Assembly (NCBI RefSeq): GCF_900205925.1
Contig: NZ_OAOD01000007.1
Coordinates: 62,001-126,000, forward strand
Source of the DNA: Clostridium peptidivorans
Lineage (GTDB): Bacteria > Bacillota > Clostridia > Clostridiales > Clostridiaceae
DNA length: 64,000 nt
Direction of reading: 5' to 3'
The position numbers and the translations under genes are program-made. Shown here piece after piece: positions 54,851 through 63,880 of this stretch (the stretch's first letter is position 1; every line of letters begins with the position of its first letter). The notes under the pieces were generated by a model. That model was given only the letters and a program-made list of their open reading frames with translations, ran no database searches and was not told the origin of the DNA.

Positions 54851-55684
54851 TTATCCCTTAACTGCTCCTGATACAACACCTTTTATAATGTATTTTTGAC
54901 ATGTAAAGTAAAAAATTACAATAGGAATAATTGCGAGTACTAGCATTGCCATCATAGCTCCCATGTCTATTGAACCATATCCACCTCTTAAATATTGAAT
55001 AGCAATTGGAATCGTCTTATATTCACTGCCAATAAGAAGGTATGGAAGTAAGTAGTCATTCCATATCCACATGGTATTTAATATTGCAACTGTTATTGAT
55101 ATAGGCTTCAATATCGGGAATACTACCATAAAAAACGTCTGCAAAGGGCTGCATCCATCAATTACAGCTGCTTCTTCTATCTCAAGTGGAATAGATTTTA
55201 CAAATCCAACGAACATAAACACTGACAATCCCGCTGAAAAGCCCAGATATATTATAATAATGCCAACTGGATTATCTAAATGTATTACATTAGCTACCTT
55301 TGTCATAGTAAACATAACCATTTGAAATGGTACTATCATTGAAAATACAAATAAATAATATAATATTTTTGTAAATTTACTCTTAACTCTTGTAATATAC
55401 CAGGCTGTCATGGATGTAAATAATACAATAACTATAACAGATGAAACAGTAATAAAAAATGACCATCCAAAGGCTTGTATAAAACCTGTTTTAGTTAAAC
55501 CATTAATATAGTTAGTAAGTCCTACATAGTTTTTACTATTAGGTAATAAGAAAGGAGTATCACTAATAAAGAATTTACCTTTAAGTGAATTCATAAAAAC
55601 TATTAAAATAGGTGCCAAAAATGCAATAGATAATATTAATAGTATCATAAATGTTAATTTATCTATGAGTTTTCTCCTTTTCAT
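54851..55684 (-). CDS. Sugar ABC transporter permease, MalG type
   Basis: This 277-residue permease has six membrane segments and the ABC coupling motif EEAAVIDGCSPLQTFFMVVFPILKP (EAA loop, about residues 175-199), and a C-terminal KGVVSGAVKG typical of MalG-type permeases. It pairs with the MalF-like permease whose gene ends 2 bp before it starts. No ATPase gene is in the operon, so a shared MsmX-like ATPase is likely. Confidence 0.92.
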   Translation of the reverse strand: MKRRKLIDKLTFMILLILSIAFLAPILIVFMNSLKGKFFISDTPFLLPNSKNYVGLTNYINGLTKTGFIQAFGWSFFITVSSVIVIVLFTSMTAWYITRVKSKFTKILYYLFVFSMIVPFQMVMFTMTKVANVIHLDNPVGIIIIYLGFSAGLSVFMFVGFVKSIPLEIEEAAVIDGCSPLQTFFMVVFPILKPISITVAILNTMWIWNDYLLPYLLIGSEYKTIPIAIQYLRGGYGSIDMGAMMAMLVLAIIPIVIFYFTCQKYIIKGVVSGAVKG

Positions 55685-55686
55685 TA

Positions 55687-56529
55687 TTAGCTTTCCACCT
55701 CCTTACTTCTAGTAAAAATAAGTTGTGCAAATGCTATGATTGCTACCAAAATAAAAAATATAACTGCTTTCGCTTGTCCCACACCTTCAGAACCCACCTT
55801 ACCATAAAATGTGCTATAAATATCCAGTGCCAGCATTGCTGTTTTTTTAGATGGAGCACCTGCAGTAAGTGCTAAGTTTTGGTCAAATAATTTAAATGAA
55901 TTGGATATTGTTAAAAATAAGCATATTGTAATAGCTGGCATAACCATTGGTATTATAACCCTTTGCAATATTTTTAATTCACTAGCTCCATCTATTTTTG
56001 CTGCTTCGATCAAATCTGTAGGTACATTTTGAATTCCTGCTATATAAATAATCATCATATATCCTATTAATTGCCAATTCATAAGAATAACAAGTCCCCA
56101 AAAGCCATATTTAGCATCATAGGTCAAGGTTACTCCAAATTTATATAATACACCATTAATAATTAATTGCCATATATAACCTAATACAATTCCACCTATT
56201 AAGTTAGGCATAAAAAATATTGTCCTAAATAAATTTGAACCTTTTTTGCCTCTAGTTAATAATAATGCTAAGATAAACGCACATATATTTACTGTTATAA
56301 CAGATACTACAGCAAATTTACTAGTAAACCAAAGAGCATTTAAAAATTCTTTATTTTGAAAAGCTTTAACAAAATTGTTTAAACCTACCCACTTAGCATC
56401 CATTACTGTTGTAAATTCTGTAAAGGATAAATACATACCTAAAATAAATGGTATAAAAAAGGCTATAAAGAATGCTATTAATGTAGGAAGGATAAAAATA
56501 GGAAAATATTTTTTTAACTTCTTTTCCAC
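55687..56529 (-). CDS. Sugar ABC transporter permease, MalF type
   Basis: A 280-residue permease with six membrane segments, starting with KYFPIFILPTLIAFFIAFFIPF and an EAA loop EAAKIDGASELKILQRVIIPMVMP (about residues 180-203). It is the first permease of the sugar operon. It starts 90 bp after the binding protein gene, with a hairpin between that probably lowers permease levels relative to the binding protein. Confidence 0.92.
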   Translation of the reverse strand: MEKKLKKYFPIFILPTLIAFFIAFFIPFILGMYLSFTEFTTVMDAKWVGLNNFVKAFQNKEFLNALWFTSKFAVVSVITVNICAFILALLLTRGKKGSNLFRTIFFMPNLIGGIVLGYIWQLIINGVLYKFGVTLTYDAKYGFWGLVILMNWQLIGYMMIIYIAGIQNVPTDLIEAAKIDGASELKILQRVIIPMVMPAITICLFLTISNSFKLFDQNLALTAGAPSKKTAMLALDIYSTFYGKVGSEGVGQAKAVIFFILVAIIAFAQLIFTRSKEVES

Positions 56530-56558
56530 ATTATCTTCTCCTAAATTTTAGTTTTAAA

Positions 56559-56593
56559 ATGGTGAGTCATAATTAACTCTTAAGACTCACCAT
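56559..56593 (-). terminator. Intra-operon hairpin between binding protein and permease genes
   Basis: ATGGTGAGTC and GACTCACCAT form perfect arms, followed on the minus strand by TTTTAAAAC. It lies just after the binding protein gene and likely reduces readthrough into the permeases. Confidence 0.75.
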
Positions 56594-56620
56594 AGCTATT
56601 TTAATTTTCTATAGAAATTA

Positions 56621-58000
56621 TTATTTTGTTTTTTTTGCTCTCTCTGATGCCCAAGCCTCTTTAACTACCTTTACAACTTCATTCCAGTCTTTCTTGCCTT
56701 GAGCATATTCAAGTAGCGCATCACCAAAGTAATTCTTAAAATCTTCACTTGGGAATGCTGCAAATGTCCATGCTACAGAAGTAGTGTCCTTTTCCATCCA
56801 AGCTAAAACTTCCTTTGCTAATGGGTCTGCTGGCTTTTCATTATCATTAAACGTATTAAATGGAGCAATAAATCCCAAATCCTTTGCTACATATTTTTTA
56901 CCTGTTTCACTTGAGAATAACCATTCAAGGAATGCAACAGATGCATCCTGTTTCTCTTTTGAAACCTTACTATTAATTACAAAATAGTTTTCTGTTCCAA
57001 CTGATAATCCTTGCTTTTCTTCGCCAGCTACACCTGTATAAATTGGTAAAAATTTAATATCAGATTCCTTTACAGTATTACCCTGTACACCTTTGATTTG
57101 TGACCATGCCCAGTTACCATTTTGAACCATTGCTACATTGCCAAGAGCAAATTCTGCCATAGAATCGTCTACAGATTTACTTCCTAAAAGCTTTCTATCT
57201 GTTCCAGAATTATTGATGTATAAATCAAAAATGTTTTTGTAGTTATTTGCATATTTAAATTCAATTTTATCTTCTGAAAGACCTGCTAAAACTGTATTGT
57301 CATATTTGGTGTTATCCTTAAATTCATAATAAAAAGGAATATTTGCCAAATGAGTTTGCCATCTCCATTGTTCTCCTGCCTTTAAAGATGTAGATGCAAA
57401 TACACCCTTAATACCCAACTGCCCCTTATGTTTTGTCATATCCTCTACAACTTTCTTTAGCAAATCAAAGTTATTAATTTCAGCTGCTGAATTTATAGAA
57501 ACTGCCTTATCACTTAGTGCAAAGTATTTCTTCATAATTGCATCATTATAAATGATTCCGTATCCTTCTACAACATATGGAATGCCATAAACGCTATCAC
57601 CACTTTTTACTGCCAAGCTTTTATCTGATAAATAACTATAGAGCTTTGTATCTTTCAAATCTGCACAATAGTCCTTCCAAGATCCATAACCAACCGGACC
57701 ATTAATTTGAAAAATAGTTGGAGCATCAGATTTTGCTATCTCTGATTTTAAAGTTGTTTCGTAAGTACCGCTAGCCGCTGTAACTACCTTAACCTTAACA
57801 CCTTTTTCTTTTTCATAATCTTTAGCAATTGAATCATATACTTGAGCAATTTCAGGTTTAAAATTCAAGAAATAAATTTCCTTAGCTTTACTAGCTGTAT
57901 CATTGGCATTAGGAGTTGTATTCTTGCCGCCTCCGCATCCAGCAAATAAAGTTGAAACCATTGCTACACTCAGTGCTATACCTAGTAGTTTCTTTTTCAC
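56621..58000 (-). CDS. Sugar ABC transporter substrate-binding lipoprotein
   Basis: A 459-residue lipoprotein with signal ending STLFAGCGGG (lipobox LFAGC). The mature part has the MalE-type fold: KGVKVKVVTAASGTYETTLKSEIA, VYGIPYVVEGYGIIYN and GNVAMVQNGNWAW-type segments (positions 58-82, 118-134, 291-303). The ligand is inferred as maltodextrin from the adjacent malQ. A strong inverted repeat lies upstream. The ATG follows GAGGGGA. Confidence 0.9.
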   Translation of the reverse strand: MKKKLLGIALSVAMVSTLFAGCGGGKNTTPNANDTASKAKEIYFLNFKPEIAQVYDSIAKDYEKEKGVKVKVVTAASGTYETTLKSEIAKSDAPTIFQINGPVGYGSWKDYCADLKDTKLYSYLSDKSLAVKSGDSVYGIPYVVEGYGIIYNDAIMKKYFALSDKAVSINSAAEINNFDLLKKVVEDMTKHKGQLGIKGVFASTSLKAGEQWRWQTHLANIPFYYEFKDNTKYDNTVLAGLSEDKIEFKYANNYKNIFDLYINNSGTDRKLLGSKSVDDSMAEFALGNVAMVQNGNWAWSQIKGVQGNTVKESDIKFLPIYTGVAGEEKQGLSVGTENYFVINSKVSKEKQDASVAFLEWLFSSETGKKYVAKDLGFIAPFNTFNDNEKPADPLAKEVLAWMEKDTTSVAWTFAAFPSEDFKNYFGDALLEYAQGKKDWNEVVKVVKEAWASERAKKTK

Positions 58001-58061
58001 AAAGATCCCCTCCCCTTTATATATTTCACTAGCCTTCCTATATTAGCAAACAATAAATCCC

Positions 58062-58101
58062 ACTTATTTAGGAACGTTATCGGCATCGATTCCAAATAAG
58101 T
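58062..58101. promoter_or_regulatory. Palindromic operator candidate upstream of the sugar operon
   Basis: ACTTATTTAGGAA (58062-58074) and TTCCAAATAAGT (58090-58101) form a large dyad, 12 bp per arm with one extra base, around an inner CGTTATCGGCATCGA. It lies 62-101 bp before the binding protein gene. It could be a LacI-family or CcpA-like site, or a hairpin; which is not decided. Confidence 0.55.
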
Positions 58102-58178
58102 AATCTTTACAATATTATATTACTCGCAAATTTAAAATATATTACATTTCATTCAAATAGATGCTTGAATTTCTAAAT

Positions 58179-58214
58179 AACAAACAGGCTAGCCATTTTT
58201 ATTTGACTAGCCTG
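58179..58214 (-). terminator. Terminator after the GGDEF/HD-GYP gene
   Basis: CAGGCTAG and CTAGCCTG pair around CCATTTTTATTTGA, followed on the minus strand by TTTGTT. It lies 22 bp past the GGDEF/HD-GYP stop at 58236. Confidence 0.8.
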
Positions 58215-58235
58215 CTTTAAGTTCATTTAACTATT

Positions 58236-59954
58236 TTAAGACGATTTTAAGTTAAATGAAGTCTCATATCTAAAATTGCATTTACTTTCAAGAATCACAT
58301 CTATAAATGCCCGAGTAATAAACGGATCAAATTGAGTACCACTACATCTTTTTAACTCCTCAATAGCTTCATCATAAGTCTTTCTTTTATTATATGGTCT
58401 ATTAGACGTCATGGCATCAAAGCTATCTACAACTGTTAAAACTCTTGCTAGGAACGGTATCTGTTCCCCCTTAAGATTACTTGGATATCCATTCCCATCA
58501 TATCTTTCATGATGATGAAGTATAAGTGGCGAAATATCTCTTAGTGATTCAACAGGTTTTATTATTTCCACTCCATTTAATGGATGGCCTTTAAGCATTT
58601 CCCATTCTTCATTAGTTAATGACATTCTTTTATTTAATACTTCTTTTGGAATATTTATTTTGCCAATATCATGCATATAAGCTCCATATATAAGTCTTTT
58701 CTTATCTTCCTCGTCAAGCCCTAGCTTGTTGGCCAACATCTTACTGTAAATTACTACCCTTTCAACATGTCCATATGTATATCTATCTTTTGCGTTAATA
58801 ACACTTATCAAAGTTTTTATAGATGTAACAAGATCTATATGTCTTTCCTCTATATCATTTTTTAATTCATCAAGTATAGAAGTATAGCATTCAACCCTAT
58901 TTTTATTGAAAAACTTAGCTCGATAAAGGGCATCATCTGCACTTTTAATAAGTTCAACATCGCTTTTTGCTTTATCAGGATAAACAGAAACTCCCATGGA
59001 AACTGTTATCTTACCATTTGGCTGATTTTCCTCCCCTTCAAAATAAGCTTTTTCTATTTTACATCTTATGCTTTCCGCAATACTAATTGCATCCTTTTCT
59101 AAAGTATTGGGTAATATTATTGAAAACTCTTCTCCCCCATACCTAGCAACAATATCATCTTTTCTTACACTATTTTTCAATATTGACCCTATACTTCTAA
59201 GTACCGCATCACCCTTTTGATGTCCATAAAGGTCATTATAATGTTTAAAATAATCTATATCAATAAATATCATAGAAATAGGCTTATTCTCATTTTCATA
59301 TGACATCACTTTCTCTCTTAATACATCATGAAAAAATCTATGGTTGTACACACCAGTAAGTCCATCTTCATTTACTAATCTTTGAAGTTCCTTAATGTGT
59401 TCATTTTCTATCTTTACGTAAAACCCCAACGGCCATGCCGTAAGAATAAAAATTCCGGCTATTACTAAATCATTCTCAAAATATTGATTTACTTCTACAC
59501 CTTGTATGCTAACAATATCTATTGTCAATATTATGATTGAAGAAATACATGCTATTACTAATCCTTGTTTCATGCCTGATTGTATAGTGGTAGTTATTAT
59601 GATAAATAAGAATAGAAATTTGTAGCTACTTTTATATCCACCCGAGATAAGTATTGCAGCGAAAAACATCGATACAAATACCATGTTTTCAATTATTTGT
59701 ATAATCATATTGTGCTTTATATTATTTTTTTTCACTGTTGCAAATGTCCATATAATATAAATTAGAGATAACAGCATTATAAAGATTGCATAAGACAAAT
59801 AACTATAGTAGCTCTTTACATTTGCCATCATAGAATCATTATTATTAAAATATCTTCTTAGAAAAGCTATACCTGAAAATAATAATGATGAGATTTTTAC
59901 TATTGACAGTATTTCGCATATTCTTTTATGTTTATCAATTTCAAAATTTGACAT
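58236..59954 (-). CDS. GGDEF and HD-GYP domain protein (c-di-GMP turnover)
   Basis: A protein of about 572 residues with five or six membrane segments in the first 180 residues, then a diguanylate cyclase domain with an intact YGGEEFSIIL active site (about 270) and an HD-GYP domain with YMHDIGKINIP, HPLNGVEII and HHHERYDGNGYP (about residue 475). It could make and destroy c-di-GMP. A start at ATG 59954 follows GAGGT by 8 nt; the frame opens 6 bp earlier with TTG. It is 80 bp downstream of agrD, separated by a terminator. Confidence 0.93.
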   Translation of the reverse strand: MSNFEIDKHKRICEILSIVKISSLLFSGIAFLRRYFNNNDSMMANVKSYYSYLSYAIFIMLLSLIYIIWTFATVKKNNIKHNMIIQIIENMVFVSMFFAAILISGGYKSSYKFLFLFIIITTTIQSGMKQGLVIACISSIIILTIDIVSIQGVEVNQYFENDLVIAGIFILTAWPLGFYVKIENEHIKELQRLVNEDGLTGVYNHRFFHDVLREKVMSYENENKPISMIFIDIDYFKHYNDLYGHQKGDAVLRSIGSILKNSVRKDDIVARYGGEEFSIILPNTLEKDAISIAESIRCKIEKAYFEGEENQPNGKITVSMGVSVYPDKAKSDVELIKSADDALYRAKFFNKNRVECYTSILDELKNDIEERHIDLVTSIKTLISVINAKDRYTYGHVERVVIYSKMLANKLGLDEEDKKRLIYGAYMHDIGKINIPKEVLNKRMSLTNEEWEMLKGHPLNGVEIIKPVESLRDISPLILHHHERYDGNGYPSNLKGEQIPFLARVLTVVDSFDAMTSNRPYNKRKTYDEAIEELKRCSGTQFDPFITRAFIDVILESKCNFRYETSFNLKSS

Positions 59955-59986
59955 TATCAACTACCTCAACTTTACTGTAAAAATAG

Positions 59987-60019
59987 TATAATAAGGTGAA
60001 AAAATTTCACCTTATTATA
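59987..60019 (-). terminator. Terminator after the agr operon
   Basis: TATAATAAGGTGAAA and TTTCACCTTATTATA form a 15-bp perfect stem with an AAA-type loop. On the minus strand CTATTTTTA follows. It lies between agrD and the GGDEF gene. Confidence 0.85.
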
Positions 60020-60034
60020 CTATTCGTCATTATA

Positions 60035-60169
60035 CTATTCGTCTCTAAGACATTTTGGCTCTTCAGGTTGATATGAAAACCAAGAGCATGCAGATGTAGC
60101 TACAGAAGCTGCAACAAGAGTAGTTAGTGTTGCAATTAAAGCTAAAAATTTAGAGTTTAGTTTTTTCAT
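60035..60169 (-). CDS. agrD: AgrD autoinducing peptide precursor, 44 residues
   Basis: This short gene encodes an N-terminal amphipathic leader (MKKLNSKFLALIATLTTL), then SACSWFSYQPEEPK and an acidic end, CLRDE. The layout, leader, cysteine ring motif and charged C-terminal tail, matches clostridial AgrD. The AIP ring probably starts at Cys28 (CSWFS, five residues), by comparison with the C. perfringens-type precursor. The ATG overlaps the agrB stop by the sequence ATGA. A second cysteine lies in the tail. A 15-bp tandem duplication covers its stop codon. Confidence 0.9.
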   Translation of the reverse strand: MKKLNSKFLALIATLTTLVAASVATSACSWFSYQPEEPKCLRDE

Positions 60170-60834
60170 TTTATTTTCACTTCCTTTTTTATATTTAATA
60201 GATATTTTAAAAATATATCTATTTTAGCTAATGTTAAGTGTCCACTTTTAGTAAGAGTAAAAACTTGCCACACTATGCCTCCAATTATACATAGTGCATA
60301 TACAAGAAGTGCTGTTTTTTTTATATTAAAATATAATATCATTATAAATATAACAATTATGAAATAAATACTTAAAATTATAAAAGATCCCTTTTTCATT
60401 CGTTTTCTTTTTTCTTCACTCTTAATACGCTTTGATGGGTTATCAACAGGAGCTAGCTTATATATCATATAGTAAGACCATACCAATGCCATTAATTCTA
60501 AAGTTAAAGCTATTTTAAAATTTAACCAAACATTTACTATAAAAGATATTAGCAAAGCTTGTCCAATGCATATAATTACTCCAATAGAAGTACAATTGCC
60601 TGGTGAACTTGCATGAGCCCCTCCTGAGTATTTCCTAAGTATACTTGCTGTAAATAGTACTATTAGTGCTTCAATAGCAACATGAAATATGAAGCCAAAT
60701 ATACTAACAAGAAGTATGGAAAAAAAAGTCTGTAACAGTGCAAATGCTCCATAAGCAATGACTTCTTTTTTATCATTATCCATGTTTAATTCTGCTGCTA
60801 CTTTATTTGCAATGCTATTTGATAAATTCTCCAT
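60166..60834 (-). CDS. agrB: AgrB-like peptide-processing membrane protease
   Basis: A 222-residue membrane protein with six hydrophobic segments and the AgrB active-site region RKYSGGAHASSPGNCTSIG, with His74 and Cys81 as the catalytic pair expected by homology with S. aureus AgrB. It should trim AgrD and form the thiolactone ring. It lies between a membrane sensor-like gene (upstream, with 0 bp spacing) and agrD (4-bp overlap). No agrC or agrA follows. Confidence 0.95.
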   Translation of the reverse strand: MENLSNSIANKVAAELNMDNDKKEVIAYGAFALLQTFFSILLVSIFGFIFHVAIEALIVLFTASILRKYSGGAHASSPGNCTSIGVIICIGQALLISFIVNVWLNFKIALTLELMALVWSYYMIYKLAPVDNPSKRIKSEEKRKRMKKGSFIILSIYFIIVIFIMILYFNIKKTALLVYALCIIGGIVWQVFTLTKSGHLTLAKIDIFLKYLLNIKKEVKIK

Positions 60835-61302
60835 TTAAATACATTTCAACTCTTTTCTTCTTAATAGTCTTATATAGTATGTTATTGCAACACATGCAAA
60901 AACTATAATGGATGGAATTCCATATAATGTTTTTAAAACTGGGTCGTTAAATACATAATTTATATCAACTTTAAAAATATACTGTATTATAAATGCATTA
61001 ATTCCCTCACATATAAACTGCAGAATTATTACAGTTATAGCTGATTGTATTGATGAAATTAAGTCAATCTTATTTATATTAACAGTAATTATAATAAGTA
61101 CAAAAACATTTATTATACTATGTACACCATAATGTATAGGAAGAAATCTAACAATGTATGCCACCAAAGCATATAAAACACTTGATATTATGTACTTTTT
61201 AATATTAATAAAACTTTTTGAAAATGCATATACCCCAAAAATAAACAAAAGTGCTTCTGGTAAGCCTCGTGCAAAAAATTCCATAGGGGTTAGTTCTAAC
61301 AT
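60835..61302 (-). CDS. AgrC-like membrane sensor domain without kinase
   Basis: A 155-residue protein with five to six membrane segments; the sequence RFLPIHYGVHSIINVFVLI (about residues 52-70) and LLFIFGVYAFSK resemble the N-terminal membrane sensor half of clostridial AgrC kinases. No histidine-kinase domain follows; the stop is followed directly by agrB. It could be a decoy receptor, a partner of AgrB or an unrelated membrane protein. AAGGAG precedes the ATG at 9 nt. Confidence 0.6.
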   Translation of the reverse strand: MLELTPMEFFARGLPEALLFIFGVYAFSKSFINIKKYIISSVLYALVAYIVRFLPIHYGVHSIINVFVLIIITVNINKIDLISSIQSAITVIILQFICEGINAFIIQYIFKVDINYVFNDPVLKTLYGIPSIIVFACVAITYYIRLLRRKELKCI

Positions 61303-61339
61303 ATTTCATTTCTCCTTTAATAACTATAAACTATCATAT

Positions 61340-61891
61340 TCAATTGATTTGAGTTATTTCCTTATTTACCTCTTTAATTACGTTAAAAATAACTATAAAT
61401 GCAAAACATCTTATAAATATATCACCAATACTTAAAATACTATATCCAATATCGATTATATCTGTTAAAAACTTTAACTTTGTCCCTGAATTTCCCAATA
61501 CATGCATGTCATTGATTTTTATAAAAGAATCTTCTTTTACATAGCCTGTCCAATAGGATAATGTAGGAAATACAGGCATACTTCCATTATTAACTTTTAT
61601 AGCAACATTATTTAGAGTACTTCCAATAAAAATAAATATAGATCCAATAATGGCACTATAGTATTTTTTATATTTTATAATAGGAATCAAATATAAGTAT
61701 AGATAAATTGATTTTATTATACTTGCATATTCTACAAATCTATAATCACCTAAAAAAATGGTGGTTTGCAAAAAAATATATATTACCTCATATATGAATA
61801 TGGGATACATAGCCCATGATTTAAAAAATGGTTTTAAATTATATCCTTTTATTTTTGCAATTAACAGTGCTATCAATATAACTTCTATCAT
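61340..61891 (-). CDS. DUF5317 family membrane protein
   Basis: A 183-residue protein with four or five membrane segments and the DUF5317 pattern NNGSMPVFPTLSYWTG (about residues 102-117), then SFIKINDMHVLGNSGTKLKFLTDIIDIG. DUF5317 proteins are often found near agr-type or sensor genes in clostridia; the function is unknown. It is the first gene of the agr-linked operon, 37 bp before the sensor-like gene. The ribosome site is weak. Confidence 0.75.
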   Translation of the reverse strand: MIEVILIALLIAKIKGYNLKPFFKSWAMYPIFIYEVIYIFLQTTIFLGDYRFVEYASIIKSIYLYLYLIPIIKYKKYYSAIIGSIFIFIGSTLNNVAIKVNNGSMPVFPTLSYWTGYVKEDSFIKINDMHVLGNSGTKLKFLTDIIDIGYSILSIGDIFIRCFAFIVIFNVIKEVNKEITQIN

Positions 61892-62394
61892 ATTATTAAT
61901 CTCGCATTTCTATTGTAAATTGAAATATTATTTATATAATTATCCTCTACTTGCAATCATATCCTTATTATCTCATATTTACCTTACTATTTAAAGCTAT
62001 TATATCAATTTTTTTTACTTTATTCTACTTATTTGTTAAAAGAAATGGTATTTTTATATCACTAATTTATACCTAACATTAAAATAATATTAAATGTACA
62101 TAAAAATTATAATATTTAGTATTATAATATTTAGTATCGATGATTAAACAATAAAACTTAATTGAATGTTGGAAAATTTACAATGATCAAAAAATTTTTA
62201 TTATAATGCACTCTGCATCTGATATTTTACAATTAACTTTACTCAATTCCTATATCATTATATTTTGATATTACTATACTCTTGTGCTTTTCATAACTTT
62301 ATAGTTAATTTATGCCATTCATTTAGCTATTAAATTATATTATAATAGTTGCATAGGTATATAAAATATATTTTAAAATTTAAGGGGCGATAAA
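61892..62394. other. Gene-free divergent spacer before the agr and MFS genes
   Basis: About 500 bp of very AT-rich sequence with both outward promoters, no reading frame and no strong hairpin. A 13-bp near-repeat, TATAATATTTAGTA, occurs twice in a row at about 62108-62134. Nothing else seen. Confidence 0.5.
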
Positions 62395-63582
62395 ATGAAC
62401 AAACGTTACATAGGCTTGCTGGCCTCATCCCATTTTATAGTGGATATATTTCAAGGGGCACTGCCTGCAATGCTTCCATTTTTAATATCCAATCGTAATT
62501 TAAGCTATGCTGCTGCTGCAACTTTGGTGTTTGCAGCAAATATAAGTTCTTCAATAATTCAGCCGCTTTTTGGATTTTATGCTGATAAAATTTCTATTCC
62601 TTGGTTAATGCCTTTAGGAGTTTTATTTGCAGGAATTGGAGTTGGACTTGTAGGTGTACTTCCAAGCTACCCACTTATATTAATTGCAGCAGCTATTAGC
62701 GGTATAGGTAATGCTGCTTTTCACCCAGAAGGTACTCGTATAGTAAACAGTATGTCTGGTGAAAAAAAGGGAACAGGTGTAAGTACCTTTGCTGCTGGTG
62801 GTAATATGGGATTTGCTGTAGGCCCTATACTTACTACTTCAATCATACTATTATTAGGTTTAAAGGGTTCTATACTTCTAATTCTGCCTGCTGTAATAAT
62901 CTCATTAATATTATTTGTAAAAAAATCTGACTTATATAAATATGAAAGCACTAAAACTGGCAGAGCATCAAATTCCTCTGAAGCAGTTAAGGATGAGTGG
63001 AATTCCTTCCTCCGTCTTGGAGCAGCAATTTCCTGTAGATCTGTTATATTTTTTGGTTTTAATACTTTTCTTCCACTTTATTGGATAAACGTCTTTGGGC
63101 AATCTAAAACTGCAGGTAGTACCGCACTTACCATATTAATTGTTACTGGGGCCATGAGTACCCTTGCTGCTGGACGTTTAGCAGATAAATTTGGTCATAG
63201 AAAAATAATTATAATAGGATATGCATCCCTTATACCTCTTTTATTTATCTTTATTAATATTCAAAATGTTAAACTAGCGACTTTAATGCTAATCCCTATA
63301 GCAATGGGATTATATGCACCTTATAGTCCTATGGTAGTTTATGGACAAAAGTATTTGCCAAATCATGTCGGCTTGGCATCTGGAGTTACTTTAGGCCTGG
63401 CTGTAAGTATTGGAGGTATATTTGCACCTATACTAGGATGGATTTCTGATAACTACAGTATTCATACAGCAATTTCTTCCCTTGCAGTTATACCTATTAT
63501 TGCAACAATAATAAGTATTAGTTTACCTATACCTCAGGTAGATTTGAAAAAAACAGAAGCTGGTGCTACATTATCTAATTAA
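62395..63582 (+). CDS. MFS transporter, fosmidomycin-resistance (Fsr) type
   Basis: A 395-residue, 12-span transporter. SHFIVDIFQGALPAMLPFL near the N-terminus (residues 12-30), GFYADKISIPWLMPLGV and the mid-segment GIGNAAFHPEGTRIVN (about 103-118) are characteristic of the Fsr group. It is related to proteins giving resistance to fosmidomycin and other drugs; the true substrate is not known here. A GGGGCG-type site precedes the ATG. Repeat copy F begins 18 bp after its stop. Confidence 0.85.
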   Translation: MNKRYIGLLASSHFIVDIFQGALPAMLPFLISNRNLSYAAAATLVFAANISSSIIQPLFGFYADKISIPWLMPLGVLFAGIGVGLVGVLPSYPLILIAAAISGIGNAAFHPEGTRIVNSMSGEKKGTGVSTFAAGGNMGFAVGPILTTSIILLLGLKGSILLILPAVIISLILFVKKSDLYKYESTKTGRASNSSEAVKDEWNSFLRLGAAISCRSVIFFGFNTFLPLYWINVFGQSKTAGSTALTILIVTGAMSTLAAGRLADKFGHRKIIIIGYASLIPLLFIFINIQNVKLATLMLIPIAMGLYAPYSPMVVYGQKYLPNHVGLASGVTLGLAVSIGGIFAPILGWISDNYSIHTAISSLAVIPIIATIISISLPIPQVDLKKTEAGATLSN

Positions 63583-63600
63583 ACACTATAGAAAAAGTAC

Positions 63601-63880
63601 GACATTTTAAAGTAATGTTGAACGTGGCGTATGAAATTTGCATAATCAATGAAACATCTCATTAATCTGAGATGTGCTGATTTATAACGAAATCATAGAT
63701 TTCTATAAATCATGCAACCGTTCGCTTCGCAAAAAAGCTCTAATATCTCTTCCTTTTAAAGCGCCTTAAGATCAGAAATATAGAGCTTTTAATTGCTTGT
63801 TCAATGCTTTCTACAATGCAAATTCCATACTTATGTTCAACATTAAAAATGTCAATCAGGCTTACTGGCTGAATACTGTA
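63601..63880 (+). repeat. Copy F of the long palindromic 3'-end repeat family, with inserted module, tip lost
   Basis: Core 63601-63857. It carries the same 70-bp insert as copy E (ACATCTCA/TGAGATGT at 63654-63675, 33-bp palindrome at 63679-63711) and both internal loops (GTTCGCTTCGCAAA, GCTTGTTCAATGC), but the central stem and tip CTGTC-GCTCA-GACAG are missing. The 3' extension, similar to that of D, runs to about 63880. It begins 18 bp after the MFS stop and points with that gene, judged from the arms and insert. Confidence 0.85.
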
